Source of the DNA: Dokdonella_A sp963834755
GTDB lineage: Bacteria; Pseudomonadota; Gammaproteobacteria; Xanthomonadales; Rhodanobacteraceae
DNA length: 64,000 bases
Direction of reading: 5' to 3'
NCBI GenBank assembly: GCA_963834755.1
Contig: CAWICQ010000009.1
Coordinates: 186,001 to 250,000, forward strand
In this document: one piece after another, positions 35,533 to 44,601 of the stretch
Layout of the letters: each line of letters starts with the position of its first letter
How positions within the stretch are numbered: position 1 is the stretch's first letter
Program-made: the position numbers and the translations under genes
The notes under the pieces: generated by a model
What the model was told of the DNA's origin: nothing
What the model saw: the letters and a program-made list of their open reading frames with translations, nothing else
Databases searched by the model: none

Positions 35533-35781
35533 CGCATTCCCCCATATCGGCTCAGCGCCCGATTCCATTTGGCGACGCCGCGGATTCGGCAGAAGGCGAC
35601 CGATCCGCCGATCTCGGCTGGCGCGCAGCCGATCCGCTTCGATGTCCTGAACCCCCGCCCGTTCCGCGCGACCTTAATAGCAGCCGCCGCGTCAAGCAAG
35701 CGGGAGCCAGTCGACGATACGTGCAGAATATGCCTCGTTTTCAGTGACGCGGGGCACAGACTTGCGAATCCCGACGACAGC

Positions 35782-35846
35782 GAACGCCGGCACAACGCCG
35801 GCGTTCCTGTTTGCGCGCTGGCCGCATTTCGCTGAGCCCTTATAAT
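35782..35846. promoter_or_regulatory. Hairpin and -10-like box upstream of acetoacetyl-CoA synthetase
   Basis: In the 380-nt space 35533-35912, GAACGCCGGC pairs with GCCGGCGTTC (35782-35806, 5-nt loop). Thirty-five nt later TATAAT (35841-35846) fits a consensus -10 box on the plus strand, about 67 nt before the ATG. A matching -35 is poor (TGGCCG at 16 nt). Nothing else was seen in this gap. Confidence 0.4.
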
Positions 35847-35912
35847 TCGCCGAGCTTCACGCCGAGCGCGCCGCGAAGCGGATGGCGGCACGCCAAGGGA
35901 TCGCACGCACGT

Positions 35913-37869
35913 ATGAACAAGCCCATCTGGGAACCGAGCACGGAACGCATCGAGCGCGCGAACATGAACCGCTTCATGCGCTTCGTGCGCGAGAGCACCG
36001 GCAACGGGGACCTGCGCCGCTACGCGCCGCTTTACGATTTCTCCGTGCGTCATCCGGAGAAATTCTGGCCGCTGGTCTGGGAATTCTGCGGTATCCGTGC
36101 GTCGGGCGATTTCACGCCGGTACTGGTCGATGGCGACAAGATGCCGGGCGCGCGCTGGTTTCCGCAGGTCCGGCTCAACTTCGCGCAGAACCTTCTGCGC
36201 CACAAGGACGACCGCACGGCGATCATCTTCCGCAACGAGTGGGATCAGCCGGCGCGAGCTGAGCTACGCCGACCTGCATGTCGAAGTCGGTCGCATCGCG
36301 CATGCGCTGAAAGAAAGCGGCGTCGGCGTCGGCGATCGCGTCGCGGGTTTCATGCCGAATATTCCGGAAACCGTAATCGCGATGCTGGCGACGACGTCGC
36401 TCGGCGCGACGTGGTCGTCGTGCTCGCCGGATTTCGGCGTCAATGGCGTCGTCGATCGCTTTGGCCAGATCGCGCCGAAAGTGCTGTTCACTGCGGATGC
36501 GTACGGCTATGGCGGCAAGCGTTTCGATTGCCTCGCCAAGATTCGCGACGTGTTGGATGAGATTCCGAGCATCGAGAAACTCGTCGTGGTGCCCTATTCC
36601 GGCGAGGCTCTGCGTCTGGACGGCCTCCGCAACGCAATCGCGTGGCCGGAATTCGCCGGCGACGACGAGCACGCGCTGCAGTTCGAGATGCTGCCGTTCG
36701 ATCATCCGGTCTACATCATGTATTCGTCGGGTACGACCGGCGTGCCGAAATGCATCGTGCACGGTGCGGGCGGCACGCTGATCCAGCATCTCAAGGAACT
36801 CGTCCTGCACACGGACCTCAAGCGCGAGGATCGTCTTTTCTATTACACGACGTGCGGCTGGATGATGTGGAACTGGTTCGTCTCCGGACTTGCCGTCGGC
36901 GCGACGCTGGTCCTCTACGACGGATCGCCATCGCATCCAGACGGCAACGCACTGTGGGATCTCGCCGACGATGTCGGCATCAGCGTGTTCGGCACCAGTG
37001 CAAAGTGGATCAGCGCGACGGAAAAGGCCGGCGTCAAACCGCGTGAGACGCACAAGCTGTTGCAGCTGAAGACCATCCTTTCGACCGGCTCGCCGCTCGC
37101 GCCGGAGAGCTACGACTACGTATATCGCGACGTCAAGGACCGCGTGCTGCTGGCGTCGATCTCGGGCGGCACCGACATCATTTCGTGCTTCGGCCTCGGC
37201 AATCCGCTGCTGCCGGTCTATCGCGGCGAGTTGCAGTGTCGCGGACTCGGCATGAAGGTCGAAATCCTCGACGATGCGGGCAATCCGCTGCAAGAAGAAA
37301 AAGGCGAGCTCGCCTGTACGGCACCGTTTCCGTCGATGCCGGTTTTCTTCTGGAACGATCCGGACGGCGAGAAATATCGCAAAGCGTACTTCGCGCGGAT
37401 TCCGAACGTATGGTGTCACGGCGATCACGCGATGCTCACCGAACACGAGGGCCTCGTCATCTATGGCCGTTCCGATGCGACGCTCAATCCGGGCGGCGTG
37501 CGCATCGGTACTGCGGAGATCTATCGGCAGGTCGAGCAGATCGACGCGGTCCTAGAATCGATCGCGGTCGGTCAGCGCTGGCGCGACGACGAGCGCGTGA
37601 TCCTGTTCGTGCGCCTTCGCGACGGCGTTGCGCTCGACGACGCGCTGCGCGAGTGCATCAAGAAGCAGATTCGCGAAAACACGACGCCGCGGCACGTTCC
37701 GGCCAAAATCATCCAGATCGCCGACATTCCGCGTACGATCTCCGGCAAGATCACCGAAATCGCCGTGCGCGACACGATTCACGGGTTGCCGGTGAAGAAT
37801 GCCGACGCCTTGGCAAATCCAGAGGCGCTGGATCTTTACAAGGATCTGCCGGAGCTTAGGGATCGATGA
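35913..37869 (+). CDS. Acetoacetyl-CoA synthetase, one frameshift
   Basis: ANL-superfamily ligase that activates acetoacetate to acetoacetyl-CoA, feeding ketone-body or polyhydroxyalkanoate metabolism. N-terminus KPIWEPSTERIERANMNRFM is typical. The frame shifts near 36253, where CAGCCGGCGCGAG has one G too many; after it come LSYADLHVEV, the AMP-binding motif YSSGTTGVPKCIVHG near residue 268, ISGGTDIISCF and GRSDATLNPGGVRIG. The C-terminal Lys region is ITEIAVRDTI preceded by RTISGK. Repaired length 651, normal for the family. The gene stands alone between the proS region and the glycosylation cluster. Confidence 0.92.
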
Positions 37870-37965
37870 TTGGACGAATGAACTTCCAGCAAGGGTAGTT
37901 ACGAGGTGCCAGGGGACAACACCGCACATCGTCTTCGTGAAAACCGCGCGGTAGGGGAAACCGCC

Positions 37966-40353
37966 ATGGAACGCGTCGCCGTCTCTCTGCTCGCTGCCGT
38001 TCCCGTGATCAGCCTGGTCGCGGTCGTGCTTCTTTGTTGCGGTTCGTTCACCGCGCAGCGCGCGCTGGTTATTGGAATTCCGCTTGCACTCTGGCTGTCG
38101 TGGCCGCTGTTACTGAAGTCCGAGTTGGAATCGCGATGGCCGGCGCGAGCCAGAGGATGGCTTGTTCTGATGCTGCTGGTTGCCGCGCTCCTGCGCTGGC
38201 CTCCGGCGGCGCATCTCGAGAGCACTTCGGATCAGGCCGTCTACATGGCCATGGCGGCTTATTTCGCCGAAAACGGAACGCTCGATGTCACAGACGATGT
38301 GCGCGACAGTCTCGCTTCTCCCGATGCGGTCGCGCGCTTCGATCGGAACAACATCTCGAGTGTCTACCAGCCCGGAATCTATGTAGATCTCGAAAAACCC
38401 GGACACTACGTTTTCCAGTTTTATCATGTGCATCCGCTCTGGATGGCGATATTCGGCGGCGTACTCGGCTTGGACCACGCGGTCTGGTCGCAGATTTTCT
38501 TTGGTTTGCTCAGTCTTTTTTTTGCGGCACTGATAGCCGAGCGCCTGTCCTGTGACTGGAGGACCGGCATCGCGTTCGCAGGGCTGCTGGCCTGCCTTCC
38601 GCTGCATGTCTTCTTTTCGAAGTTTCCGATATCGGAAATGCCCACGCTGGCATTTGCCTTCCTCGCGGTCTACGCGATGCTGCGTGGCTCGGAGTGCGAC
38701 AACGACCAAGTCCAGGCGCGTTGGCTCGTGCTCGCGGCGCTTGCGTTCGCGACGATCTTCCTGACGCGCATTTCCGGATTTGTCTACCTGCCGGTTCTGT
38801 ACGTGGGCGCGCTGCTGTGTCACGCCTTCGTCGAGGACGACCGCCGACGCAAACGCTGGGGTTTTTTCTGGCTTTCCGTTGTCGCCTGCTATTTTGGATC
38901 GGTGATTTACGGACTCGTCTTTTCCGCTCCTTACTCGCAAGCGATCTATCTGATGCACTTTGGGCCGGTGCTGGCCTGGGTGCCCTGGATACTCGCCGCG
39001 TGCGCTCTGATCGCTGCTCTGCCGTTCGCAATATTACGTGGCGCCGCAGGACGCAAACGACTGCGTGGCTGGATGCAGCGCGCATGGTTTCAAGGCCAGC
39101 GGTGGATTCCTTTATTGCTCCTTGTCTTGCTCGTTCTTGGCGCAGTGCGTGTGGGACTTCTGGCGTTCACCGACTACTACCGCGGTAACGACTGGTACGA
39201 CCAGACCTGGCGGATGTCGCACGCTGGAACCAACGCGATCCTCAGAAGCGCGCTCGTTGTAGCTGCCGAAAACATGGGCCCCGTGCTGGTGCTTCTTCTG
39301 CCATTCGCATTGTGGAAACCGGGCGTATCCGCGTCCCGTGTGCTTCTGACGACGATGGTGTTGGCAATGATCGCCTATTCGGCGGTCCTGCAGTGGTTCT
39401 TGCCGTTTCAGTACTACTATTCCCGCTATCTGCTGAGCGAACTGGTTCCTTTCACGCTTCTGCTCGTGGTGATTCGTGCTGCGGACTGGTGGCGCGTTGT
39501 TGCGCGACGGCGATGGATCGCGGCGGGGTTTGCGCTCACCGCCGTCTATTTCGCCTGGTATGCGTGGCCATTGATCGGATTTCGCGAAGCGCGTCACGCG
39601 GAGAGCTCGCTGGCCCGCATTGCGAACGAGGTCGATCCCGGTTCCGTCCTGCTCGTTGATGAGGAGGGTATCGACTTTGCGTCGCATTTCGTCACGCCAC
39701 TGCGCATGTGGTTCGGGACAAATGTGTACAGCGTCCACGACTTCGCAGAGATTCCAGTCATCGTCCAGGACCTCAAACGTGCCGGCGCCCAGAACATCCT
39801 GCTGCTCAGCGGGCGCAACGGCATTCCGAGGCTCTTCGCATATGACATGCGCGTGCACGTTGAGCAGACACGAATGGAACGCTCGCCCTACATTCCACGC
39901 CAAAGCGAAATGGATGCCGCCGATTTCGTCCTGTCACGGCTGGACGATAGTGCGTTTGCCGGCATGTTGCTGACGAGCGGCCAGGGCCTTGGTCTGGCAG
40001 ACCTTCCGCGCGGATGTTGTTTGGGATTCGAGCCCGATGGGATCTGGACGCGAGCGCATTCATCCATTCGCAGGCTTGCCCTGCCCAGAGGATCCTGGCA
40101 AAGACTCGTCATCACGATGCGCGGATACCGTCCCGATTACACCCAAACCGGCCTGGTCGTCCGCGCAAACGGCAAGGAGCTGCAGCTCGACAAGGTGGAC
40201 GGACCAACATTCGAGTTTTCACTCGGTCCTCTGGAAGGTCCGACTCCTCTGGAGCTCGAGCTGAACACCAATACGTTTGTTCCGCTGGAGTTGGGCATCA
40301 ATGCCGATTCAAGGCATCTTGGCCTCGACATCGCGACGTTGCGCATCGAGTAA
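37966..40353 (+). CDS. Polytopic GT-C-type glycosyltransferase-like membrane protein
   Basis: 795 residues with about twelve membrane helices in the first 540 residues and a large C-terminal soluble domain. The first external loop ESTSDQAVYMAMAAYFAENG carries the acidic residues and Tyr expected for GT-C (GT39/ArnT-like) enzymes, and HPLWMAIFGGVLG follows. The C-terminal part (540-795) looks periplasmic, with SVLLVDEEGIDFASHF and a beta-rich end. ATG 37966 has GGGGAA 8 nt upstream and is preferred over GTG 37906. Base composition is less GC-rich than in neighbours (for example a run of eight T at about 38516). Substrate unknown. Confidence 0.7.
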   Translation: MERVAVSLLAAVPVISLVAVVLLCCGSFTAQRALVIGIPLALWLSWPLLLKSELESRWPARARGWLVLMLLVAALLRWPPAAHLESTSDQAVYMAMAAYFAENGTLDVTDDVRDSLASPDAVARFDRNNISSVYQPGIYVDLEKPGHYVFQFYHVHPLWMAIFGGVLGLDHAVWSQIFFGLLSLFFAALIAERLSCDWRTGIAFAGLLACLPLHVFFSKFPISEMPTLAFAFLAVYAMLRGSECDNDQVQARWLVLAALAFATIFLTRISGFVYLPVLYVGALLCHAFVEDDRRRKRWGFFWLSVVACYFGSVIYGLVFSAPYSQAIYLMHFGPVLAWVPWILAACALIAALPFAILRGAAGRKRLRGWMQRAWFQGQRWIPLLLLVLLVLGAVRVGLLAFTDYYRGNDWYDQTWRMSHAGTNAILRSALVVAAENMGPVLVLLLPFALWKPGVSASRVLLTTMVLAMIAYSAVLQWFLPFQYYYSRYLLSELVPFTLLLVVIRAADWWRVVARRRWIAAGFALTAVYFAWYAWPLIGFREARHAESSLARIANEVDPGSVLLVDEEGIDFASHFVTPLRMWFGTNVYSVHDFAEIPVIVQDLKRAGAQNILLLSGRNGIPRLFAYDMRVHVEQTRMERSPYIPRQSEMDAADFVLSRLDDSAFAGMLLTSGQGLGLADLPRGCCLGFEPDGIWTRAHSSIRRLALPRGSWQRLVITMRGYRPDYTQTGLVVRANGKELQLDKVDGPTFEFSLGPLEGPTPLELELNTNTFVPLELGINADSRHLGLDIATLRIE

Positions 40354-40412
40354 GCCCAAGCAACCCCACCCATCGATCGAATCGCTGAATCACTCACGCA
40401 CAGGACTTCGGT

Positions 40413-40787
40413 ATGCGCTGGCTACAACATCACTCGTTTCTTCTTCTGTATGTCCTGTTCACGCTCGGCAGCCAGGTGATCATGCGCTGGCGCGTCGGTT
40501 CCGCCTCGACGGCCTCGCCCACTGCGACCGAGAGATTCCACTTCGTCGCGACGATGCTGATGACGCCGTGGGTCTGGGTCGCGATCGCCTGCACGTTTTT
40601 CGCCGGCGTCAGCTGGATGCTGGCGCTGACGCGATTCGATCTCACGTATGCATTCCCGTTCACCGGCGTCAGCTTCGTGCTGATCCTGGTCGCCGGCGCG
40701 TACATGTTCGGCGAACACGTGAGCCTTGCGCGCATCGCGGGAACTTTGCTGGTGGTGCTGGGATTGCTCGTTGTCGTGCGCTCCTGA
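40413..40787 (+). CDS. EmrE/ArnF-like small membrane protein, probable lipid-linked sugar flippase
   Basis: 124 residues with four membrane helices (LLLYVLFTLGSQVIMRW, WVWVAIACTFFAGVSWMLAL, AFPFTGVSFVLILVAGAYMF, IAGTLLVVLGLLVVV) in the EamA/SMR pattern, including the FDLTYAFPFTGVSFVLI segment. Such four-helix proteins (ArnE/ArnF) move undecaprenyl-phosphate sugars across the membrane. Its place before a polyprenyl-type GT2 gene and between GT-C-like genes supports a flippase role; a drug-efflux role is the alternative. Confidence 0.75.
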   Translation: MRWLQHHSFLLLYVLFTLGSQVIMRWRVGSASTASPTATERFHFVATMLMTPWVWVAIACTFFAGVSWMLALTRFDLTYAFPFTGVSFVLILVAGAYMFGEHVSLARIAGTLLVVLGLLVVVRS

Positions 40788-40806
40788 TCCGCGGATCCGC
40801 GACCGC

Positions 40807-41580
40807 ATGAATTCGTCCGATGCCACGACCGGCGCATTCGATCCCGCGCATTTTTCGCGGCTCTTTGCGCTCGAGGCCGGAAGTTTCTGGTTCCGCGGCC
40901 GCAGCGATCTGATCGAATGGGCGCTGCGGCGATACTTCCCGGATACGCGCGATTTCCTCGAAATCGGCTGCGGTACGGGCTACGTGCTCGATCGCCTGCG
41001 CCAGTCGTTTCCGGATATTTCGCTGAGCGGTTCCGAGCTCTTCGAGGAAGGTCTGGCGTGCGCGCGCGCGCGTCTCGGTGCTGCGGCGCATTTGAGCCAG
41101 CTCGACGCGACGCGTCTGACTCTTCGCGAGACATTCGACGTGATCGGCGCGTTCGATGTGCTCGAACACATCGAGGACGATGCTGCGGTTCTTGCGAACG
41201 TCCGCGCCGCCCTTCGTCCCGGAGGCGGATTGCTGATCACCGTGCCTCAGCATGAGTGGATGTGGAGCGCAACTGACATCGCCGCGCATCACGTGCGACG
41301 CTATGCGCGCCGCGTCCTGCGCAAGCGCGTTCTCGAAGCAGGCTTCGAGATTCTGCGCATCACGTCCTTCATGACGCTGCTCCTCCCGGCCATGTGGCTT
41401 GCGCGACGACGTCATCGCGACGGCATGCAGGAAGTCGAGGCGGAACTCGCCTTGCCGGCGGCCGTCAACGCGATCGGGCGCGCCGCGCTGGGTGTCGACT
41501 CGGCGTTGATCCGTGCGGGAATCAATCTGCCGATCGGCGGGTCGCTGCTGGCCATCGCGCGTCGACCGCAGCTCGGGTAG
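40807..41580 (+). CDS. Class I SAM-dependent methyltransferase
   Basis: 257 residues. Motif I FLEIGCGTGYVLDRL near residue 45, motif II-like SGSELFEEGLACARA, the DVLEHIEDD post-II segment and GGGLLITVPQHEWMWS are visible, all typical of methyltransferases in polysaccharide clusters. The C-terminal 80 residues contain two amphipathic or membrane-associated helices (ITSFMTLLLPAMWLARR and LIRAGINLPIGGSLLAIARR), suggesting action on a lipid-linked substrate. Starts 20 nt after the flippase-like gene. Confidence 0.85.
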   Translation: MNSSDATTGAFDPAHFSRLFALEAGSFWFRGRSDLIEWALRRYFPDTRDFLEIGCGTGYVLDRLRQSFPDISLSGSELFEEGLACARARLGAAAHLSQLDATRLTLRETFDVIGAFDVLEHIEDDAAVLANVRAALRPGGGLLITVPQHEWMWSATDIAAHHVRRYARRVLRKRVLEAGFEILRITSFMTLLLPAMWLARRRHRDGMQEVEAELALPAAVNAIGRAALGVDSALIRAGINLPIGGSLLAIARRPQLG

Positions 41581-41642
41581 AGCGCCGGCGCACCTTGTTT
41601 ATGTACACTCGCCACGCTCCCAGCTTGCGCGCGGAACATTCG

Positions 41643-42776
41643 ATGACCGGAAAAGGAATCCCGTTCAACAAACCGTACATGACGGGTCGCGAGCTCGACT
41701 ACATCGCCGAGGCACATGCAAACGGCCACCTTTCCGGCGACGGTCCGTTCACAAAGCGCTGTCACGCGTGGCTGGAACGCACAACGGGAACGCGCCGCGC
41801 GCTGCTCACGCATTCGTGCACGGGCGCGCTCGAGATGGCCGCCCTGCTGCTCGATCTCAAACCCGGCGACGAAGTCATCATGCCGTCGTTCACGTTCGTG
41901 TCGACGGCGAATGCGGTCGTGCTGCGCGGCGCGGTGCCGGTGTTCGTCGACATCCGCTCCGACACGCTCAATCTCGACGAAAATCTGATCGAAGCGGCGA
42001 TCACGCGACGCACGCGTGCGATCTGCGTGGTGCACTATGCGGGCGTGGGCTGCGAGATGGATGCGATCCTCGCGATTGCACGGCGCCACGGTTTGAAGGT
42101 TTTCGAGGACGCCGCACAAGGCATCCTGTCGACCTACAAGGGCCGGCCTCTCGGTTCGCTCGGCGAGCTCGGCGCGCTGAGCTTTCACGAAACCAAGAAC
42201 ATCATCTCGGGCGAAGGCGGTGCGCTGCTGGTCAATGATCCGGAGCTCATCGAACGCGCGGAGATCGTGCGCGAAAAAGGCACCAATCGATCGCAGTTTT
42301 TTCGTGGTCAGGTCGACAAATACACCTGGGTTGACGTCGGGTCTTCGTACCTGCCGAGCGAAATTCTTGCCGCATTTCTGGCCGCTCAGATCGAAGAGGC
42401 CGAATCCATTACGCTGCGACGGCTTGCGATCTGGAATCGCTATCACGATGCCTTCGCCGCTCTCGAATCGCGCGGCGCGCTGCGTCGCCCTATCGTTCCG
42501 GCGCACTGCACGCACAACGCTCACATGTACTACGTGCTGTTGAGCGATCTTGAAACGCGAACGCGCTTTATTTCGAAGATGAAGGCGTCAGACATCCATC
42601 CCGTCTTTCACTACGTTCCACTGCACAGCGCGCCGGCGGGCCGTCGCTACGGTCGCGCGGAAGGAACTTTAGCCAATACGGACGCCGCTGGCGATCGACT
42701 CGTGCGCCTTCCGTTGTGGCTGCCGGATCTGGATCAGCAGCGGGTGGTTGATGCGGCGGAGGCGTTCTTCGCATGA
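41643..42776 (+). CDS. rffA: dTDP-4-amino-4,6-dideoxygalactose transaminase, RffA/WecE type
   Basis: PLP-dependent sugar aminotransferase of the DegT/DnrJ/EryC1/StrS fold. 377 residues: N-terminal IPFNKPYMTGRELDYIAEA and HLSGDGPFTKRCHAWLE are signatures of RffA, followed by LTHSCTGALEMAALLL, EDAAQGILSTYKG and the PLP Lys in SFHETKNIISGEGGA near residue 182. It would convert dTDP-4-keto-6-deoxyglucose to dTDP-4-amino-4,6-dideoxygalactose; the rmlA/rmlB genes that make the precursor are not in this window. The next gene overlaps by 4 nt (ATGA). Two genes later lies a GNAT protein that could be the matching WecD-type N-acetyltransferase. Confidence 0.92.
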   Translation: MTGKGIPFNKPYMTGRELDYIAEAHANGHLSGDGPFTKRCHAWLERTTGTRRALLTHSCTGALEMAALLLDLKPGDEVIMPSFTFVSTANAVVLRGAVPVFVDIRSDTLNLDENLIEAAITRRTRAICVVHYAGVGCEMDAILAIARRHGLKVFEDAAQGILSTYKGRPLGSLGELGALSFHETKNIISGEGGALLVNDPELIERAEIVREKGTNRSQFFRGQVDKYTWVDVGSSYLPSEILAAFLAAQIEEAESITLRRLAIWNRYHDAFAALESRGALRRPIVPAHCTHNAHMYYVLLSDLETRTRFISKMKASDIHPVFHYVPLHSAPAGRRYGRAEGTLANTDAAGDRLVRLPLWLPDLDQQRVVDAAEAFFA

Positions 42777-43699
42777 GCGCGGAAATCTCCGTCGTCAGCC
42801 CGGTCTACTGCTGTGCCGATTGTCTGCGAGCGCTGTGTGCGCGTCTTGCGAAGACCCTTTCGGCACTCGGCAAGGATTACGAGATCATCCTCGTCGACGA
42901 TGCGAGCCCGGACGATGCGTGGCCCGTCCTTCGCGAGTTATGCGCGGCCGACTCGCGAGTCAAGGCCATCGCGTTGTCGCGCAACTTCGGCCAGCACTAC
43001 GCAATCGCCGCGGGCATCGAACATGCGCTCGGACGATGGATCGTCGTGCTCGATTGCGATCTGCAGGATCGTCCCGAGGAAATTGCCCGGCTCTACGCGA
43101 AAGCACAGGAAGGATTCGACGTCGTCTTCGCAGAACGCGAGACGCGTCAGGATGGCTGGCTCAAGCGCAATTCCTCGCGGGCCTTCATTGCGCTACTGAA
43201 CTATCTCAGCGGCGCCGAATACGACTATCGCACGGCGAATTTCGGCATCTACAGCCGGGCCGTGATCGACGCGGTGCGCAGCATGGGTGACCGTTCGCGG
43301 TTTTTCCCGGTGATGGTGCGCTGGACCGGATTCCGCAAGACTTCGATCCCGGTCCAGCACGATGCGCGCGGCAACGGCGGCAGCTCGTACTCGCTGCGCA
43401 AGTTGCTGCGACTCGCGCTCGACATCATGCTCTCGTACTCGGACAAACCGCTGCGACTGGTGGCGACGCTCGGCATCATCGTCTCGATGATTGCGCTCGC
43501 GATGACCGGATTCAGCCTTTATCGGTATCTGCACGGCGACGTCAACGTGGCGGGATATACGAGCCTCATCGCATCGATGTGGCTCCTCGCCGGCGTGATG
43601 CTCTTCTGCATGGGCATCATCGGTCTCTACGTCGGCCGCGTGTTCGAGAACGTCAAATCCCGGCCGATTTTCATCGTGCGCGATCGATTGAATCTATGA
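42773..43699 (+). CDS. Family 2 glycosyltransferase, polyprenyl-phosphate sugar synthase type
   Basis: 308 residues. The GT2 fold starts ISVVSPVYCCADCLRALC, with IILVDDASPDDAWPVLREL, the DxD-like LDCDLQDRPEEI and the RDS-type segment FAERETRQDGWLKR. Two C-terminal membrane helices (LVATLGIIVSMIALAMTGF and MWLLAGVMLFCMGIIGLYVG) are typical of GtrB/ArnC/DPM-like enzymes that load a sugar on undecaprenyl phosphate. Coupled by ATGA overlap to rffA, so the amino-dideoxysugar is the likely donor; that is inference. Confidence 0.9.
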   Translation: MSAEISVVSPVYCCADCLRALCARLAKTLSALGKDYEIILVDDASPDDAWPVLRELCAADSRVKAIALSRNFGQHYAIAAGIEHALGRWIVVLDCDLQDRPEEIARLYAKAQEGFDVVFAERETRQDGWLKRNSSRAFIALLNYLSGAEYDYRTANFGIYSRAVIDAVRSMGDRSRFFPVMVRWTGFRKTSIPVQHDARGNGGSSYSLRKLLRLALDIMLSYSDKPLRLVATLGIIVSMIALAMTGFSLYRYLHGDVNVAGYTSLIASMWLLAGVMLFCMGIIGLYVGRVFENVKSRPIFIVRDRLNL

Positions 43700-43715
43700 G
43701 CGCACGGTCGCGGTC

Positions 43716-44543
43716 ATGATCGAGTTTCTTCCCTCGCCGCGCGAGTCGGCCCGCTTCGGCCTGCGCATAGGGCGCGCGACGGTCGATCGAGTCGATGCGG
43801 AGGAGATCGCATCAGCCCTCAGGCGCGCGCCGCTCGACTTTGCGATCCTGCGAATTCCCAGCCACGCGATCGATGCGCTCGATGGCCTGAGGGCACAGGG
43901 CCTCAATCCGATCGTTGCGGATACGCTGCTGAGCTACGAGATCGCACTTGACGCTCGCGGACCTTGCGGGAGCCGTCCTGAAGTCACATTGCGCGCTGCG
44001 ACGCGTGACGATGCCCGATTGCTCGAATCGATGACCCGCGAGATTTTCGACGGCTACATGACCCACTACCACGCGAGTCCGCTTTTTCCGCCGGAGAAGA
44101 TTCTGGACGGCTACGCCGAATGGGCGGCGAGCCACTTGGATCAGATCGACGGCGCGGGCGCGTGGATCGTCGAGCGCGACAGTGACGTTGTCGGCTTTTC
44201 CTGCTACCGCGTCGTCGCGAAGGATCGTCTTGCGATCGGAGTTCTCAACGGCATCTTGCCGCGCGCGCGAGGTCGCGGAAACTACCGAGCCATGCTGCGC
44301 GGCATGCTCGACCACTTCGCAGCGCTCGGCTTGCAGCGCTTCTCGATCGCGACGCAGATTCACAATAGCGCCGTGCAGCGCACATGGACGAAGGAGGGCC
44401 TGACGCTGCGCGATGTGAGCAATACCATTCACATCAACATGCTGCGTGCGGCGCAGGCTGCGGCGCACTCGGGCACCGGGCAAGCAGAATTGTCCGGCAC
44501 GGCGAGCATGGCCAGCATTGATCCATCGGTCGATTCCCAATAG
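43716..44543 (+). CDS. GNAT acetyltransferase, possible WecD-like sugar N-acetyltransferase
   Basis: 275 residues. The C-terminal two thirds form a GNAT domain (VTLRAATRDDARLLESM near residue 89, the acetyl-CoA loop ARGRGNYRAMLRGM near 185, ATQIHNSAVQRTWTKEGL). The N-terminal 85 residues (LDFAILRIPSHAIDALDGL, NPIVADTLLSYEI) resemble the N-terminal part of WecD/RffC, the dTDP-fucosamine acetyltransferase. Together with RffA two genes upstream this suggests synthesis of dTDP-Fuc4NAc. Confidence 0.8.
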   Translation: MIEFLPSPRESARFGLRIGRATVDRVDAEEIASALRRAPLDFAILRIPSHAIDALDGLRAQGLNPIVADTLLSYEIALDARGPCGSRPEVTLRAATRDDARLLESMTREIFDGYMTHYHASPLFPPEKILDGYAEWAASHLDQIDGAGAWIVERDSDVVGFSCYRVVAKDRLAIGVLNGILPRARGRGNYRAMLRGMLDHFAALGLQRFSIATQIHNSAVQRTWTKEGLTLRDVSNTIHINMLRAAQAAAHSGTGQAELSGTASMASIDPSVDSQ

Positions 44544-44601
44544 CGATCGGCGAGGACGACCAGAAGCAACGTCACGCCACAAATCCTCTGATCAATATCG
44601 C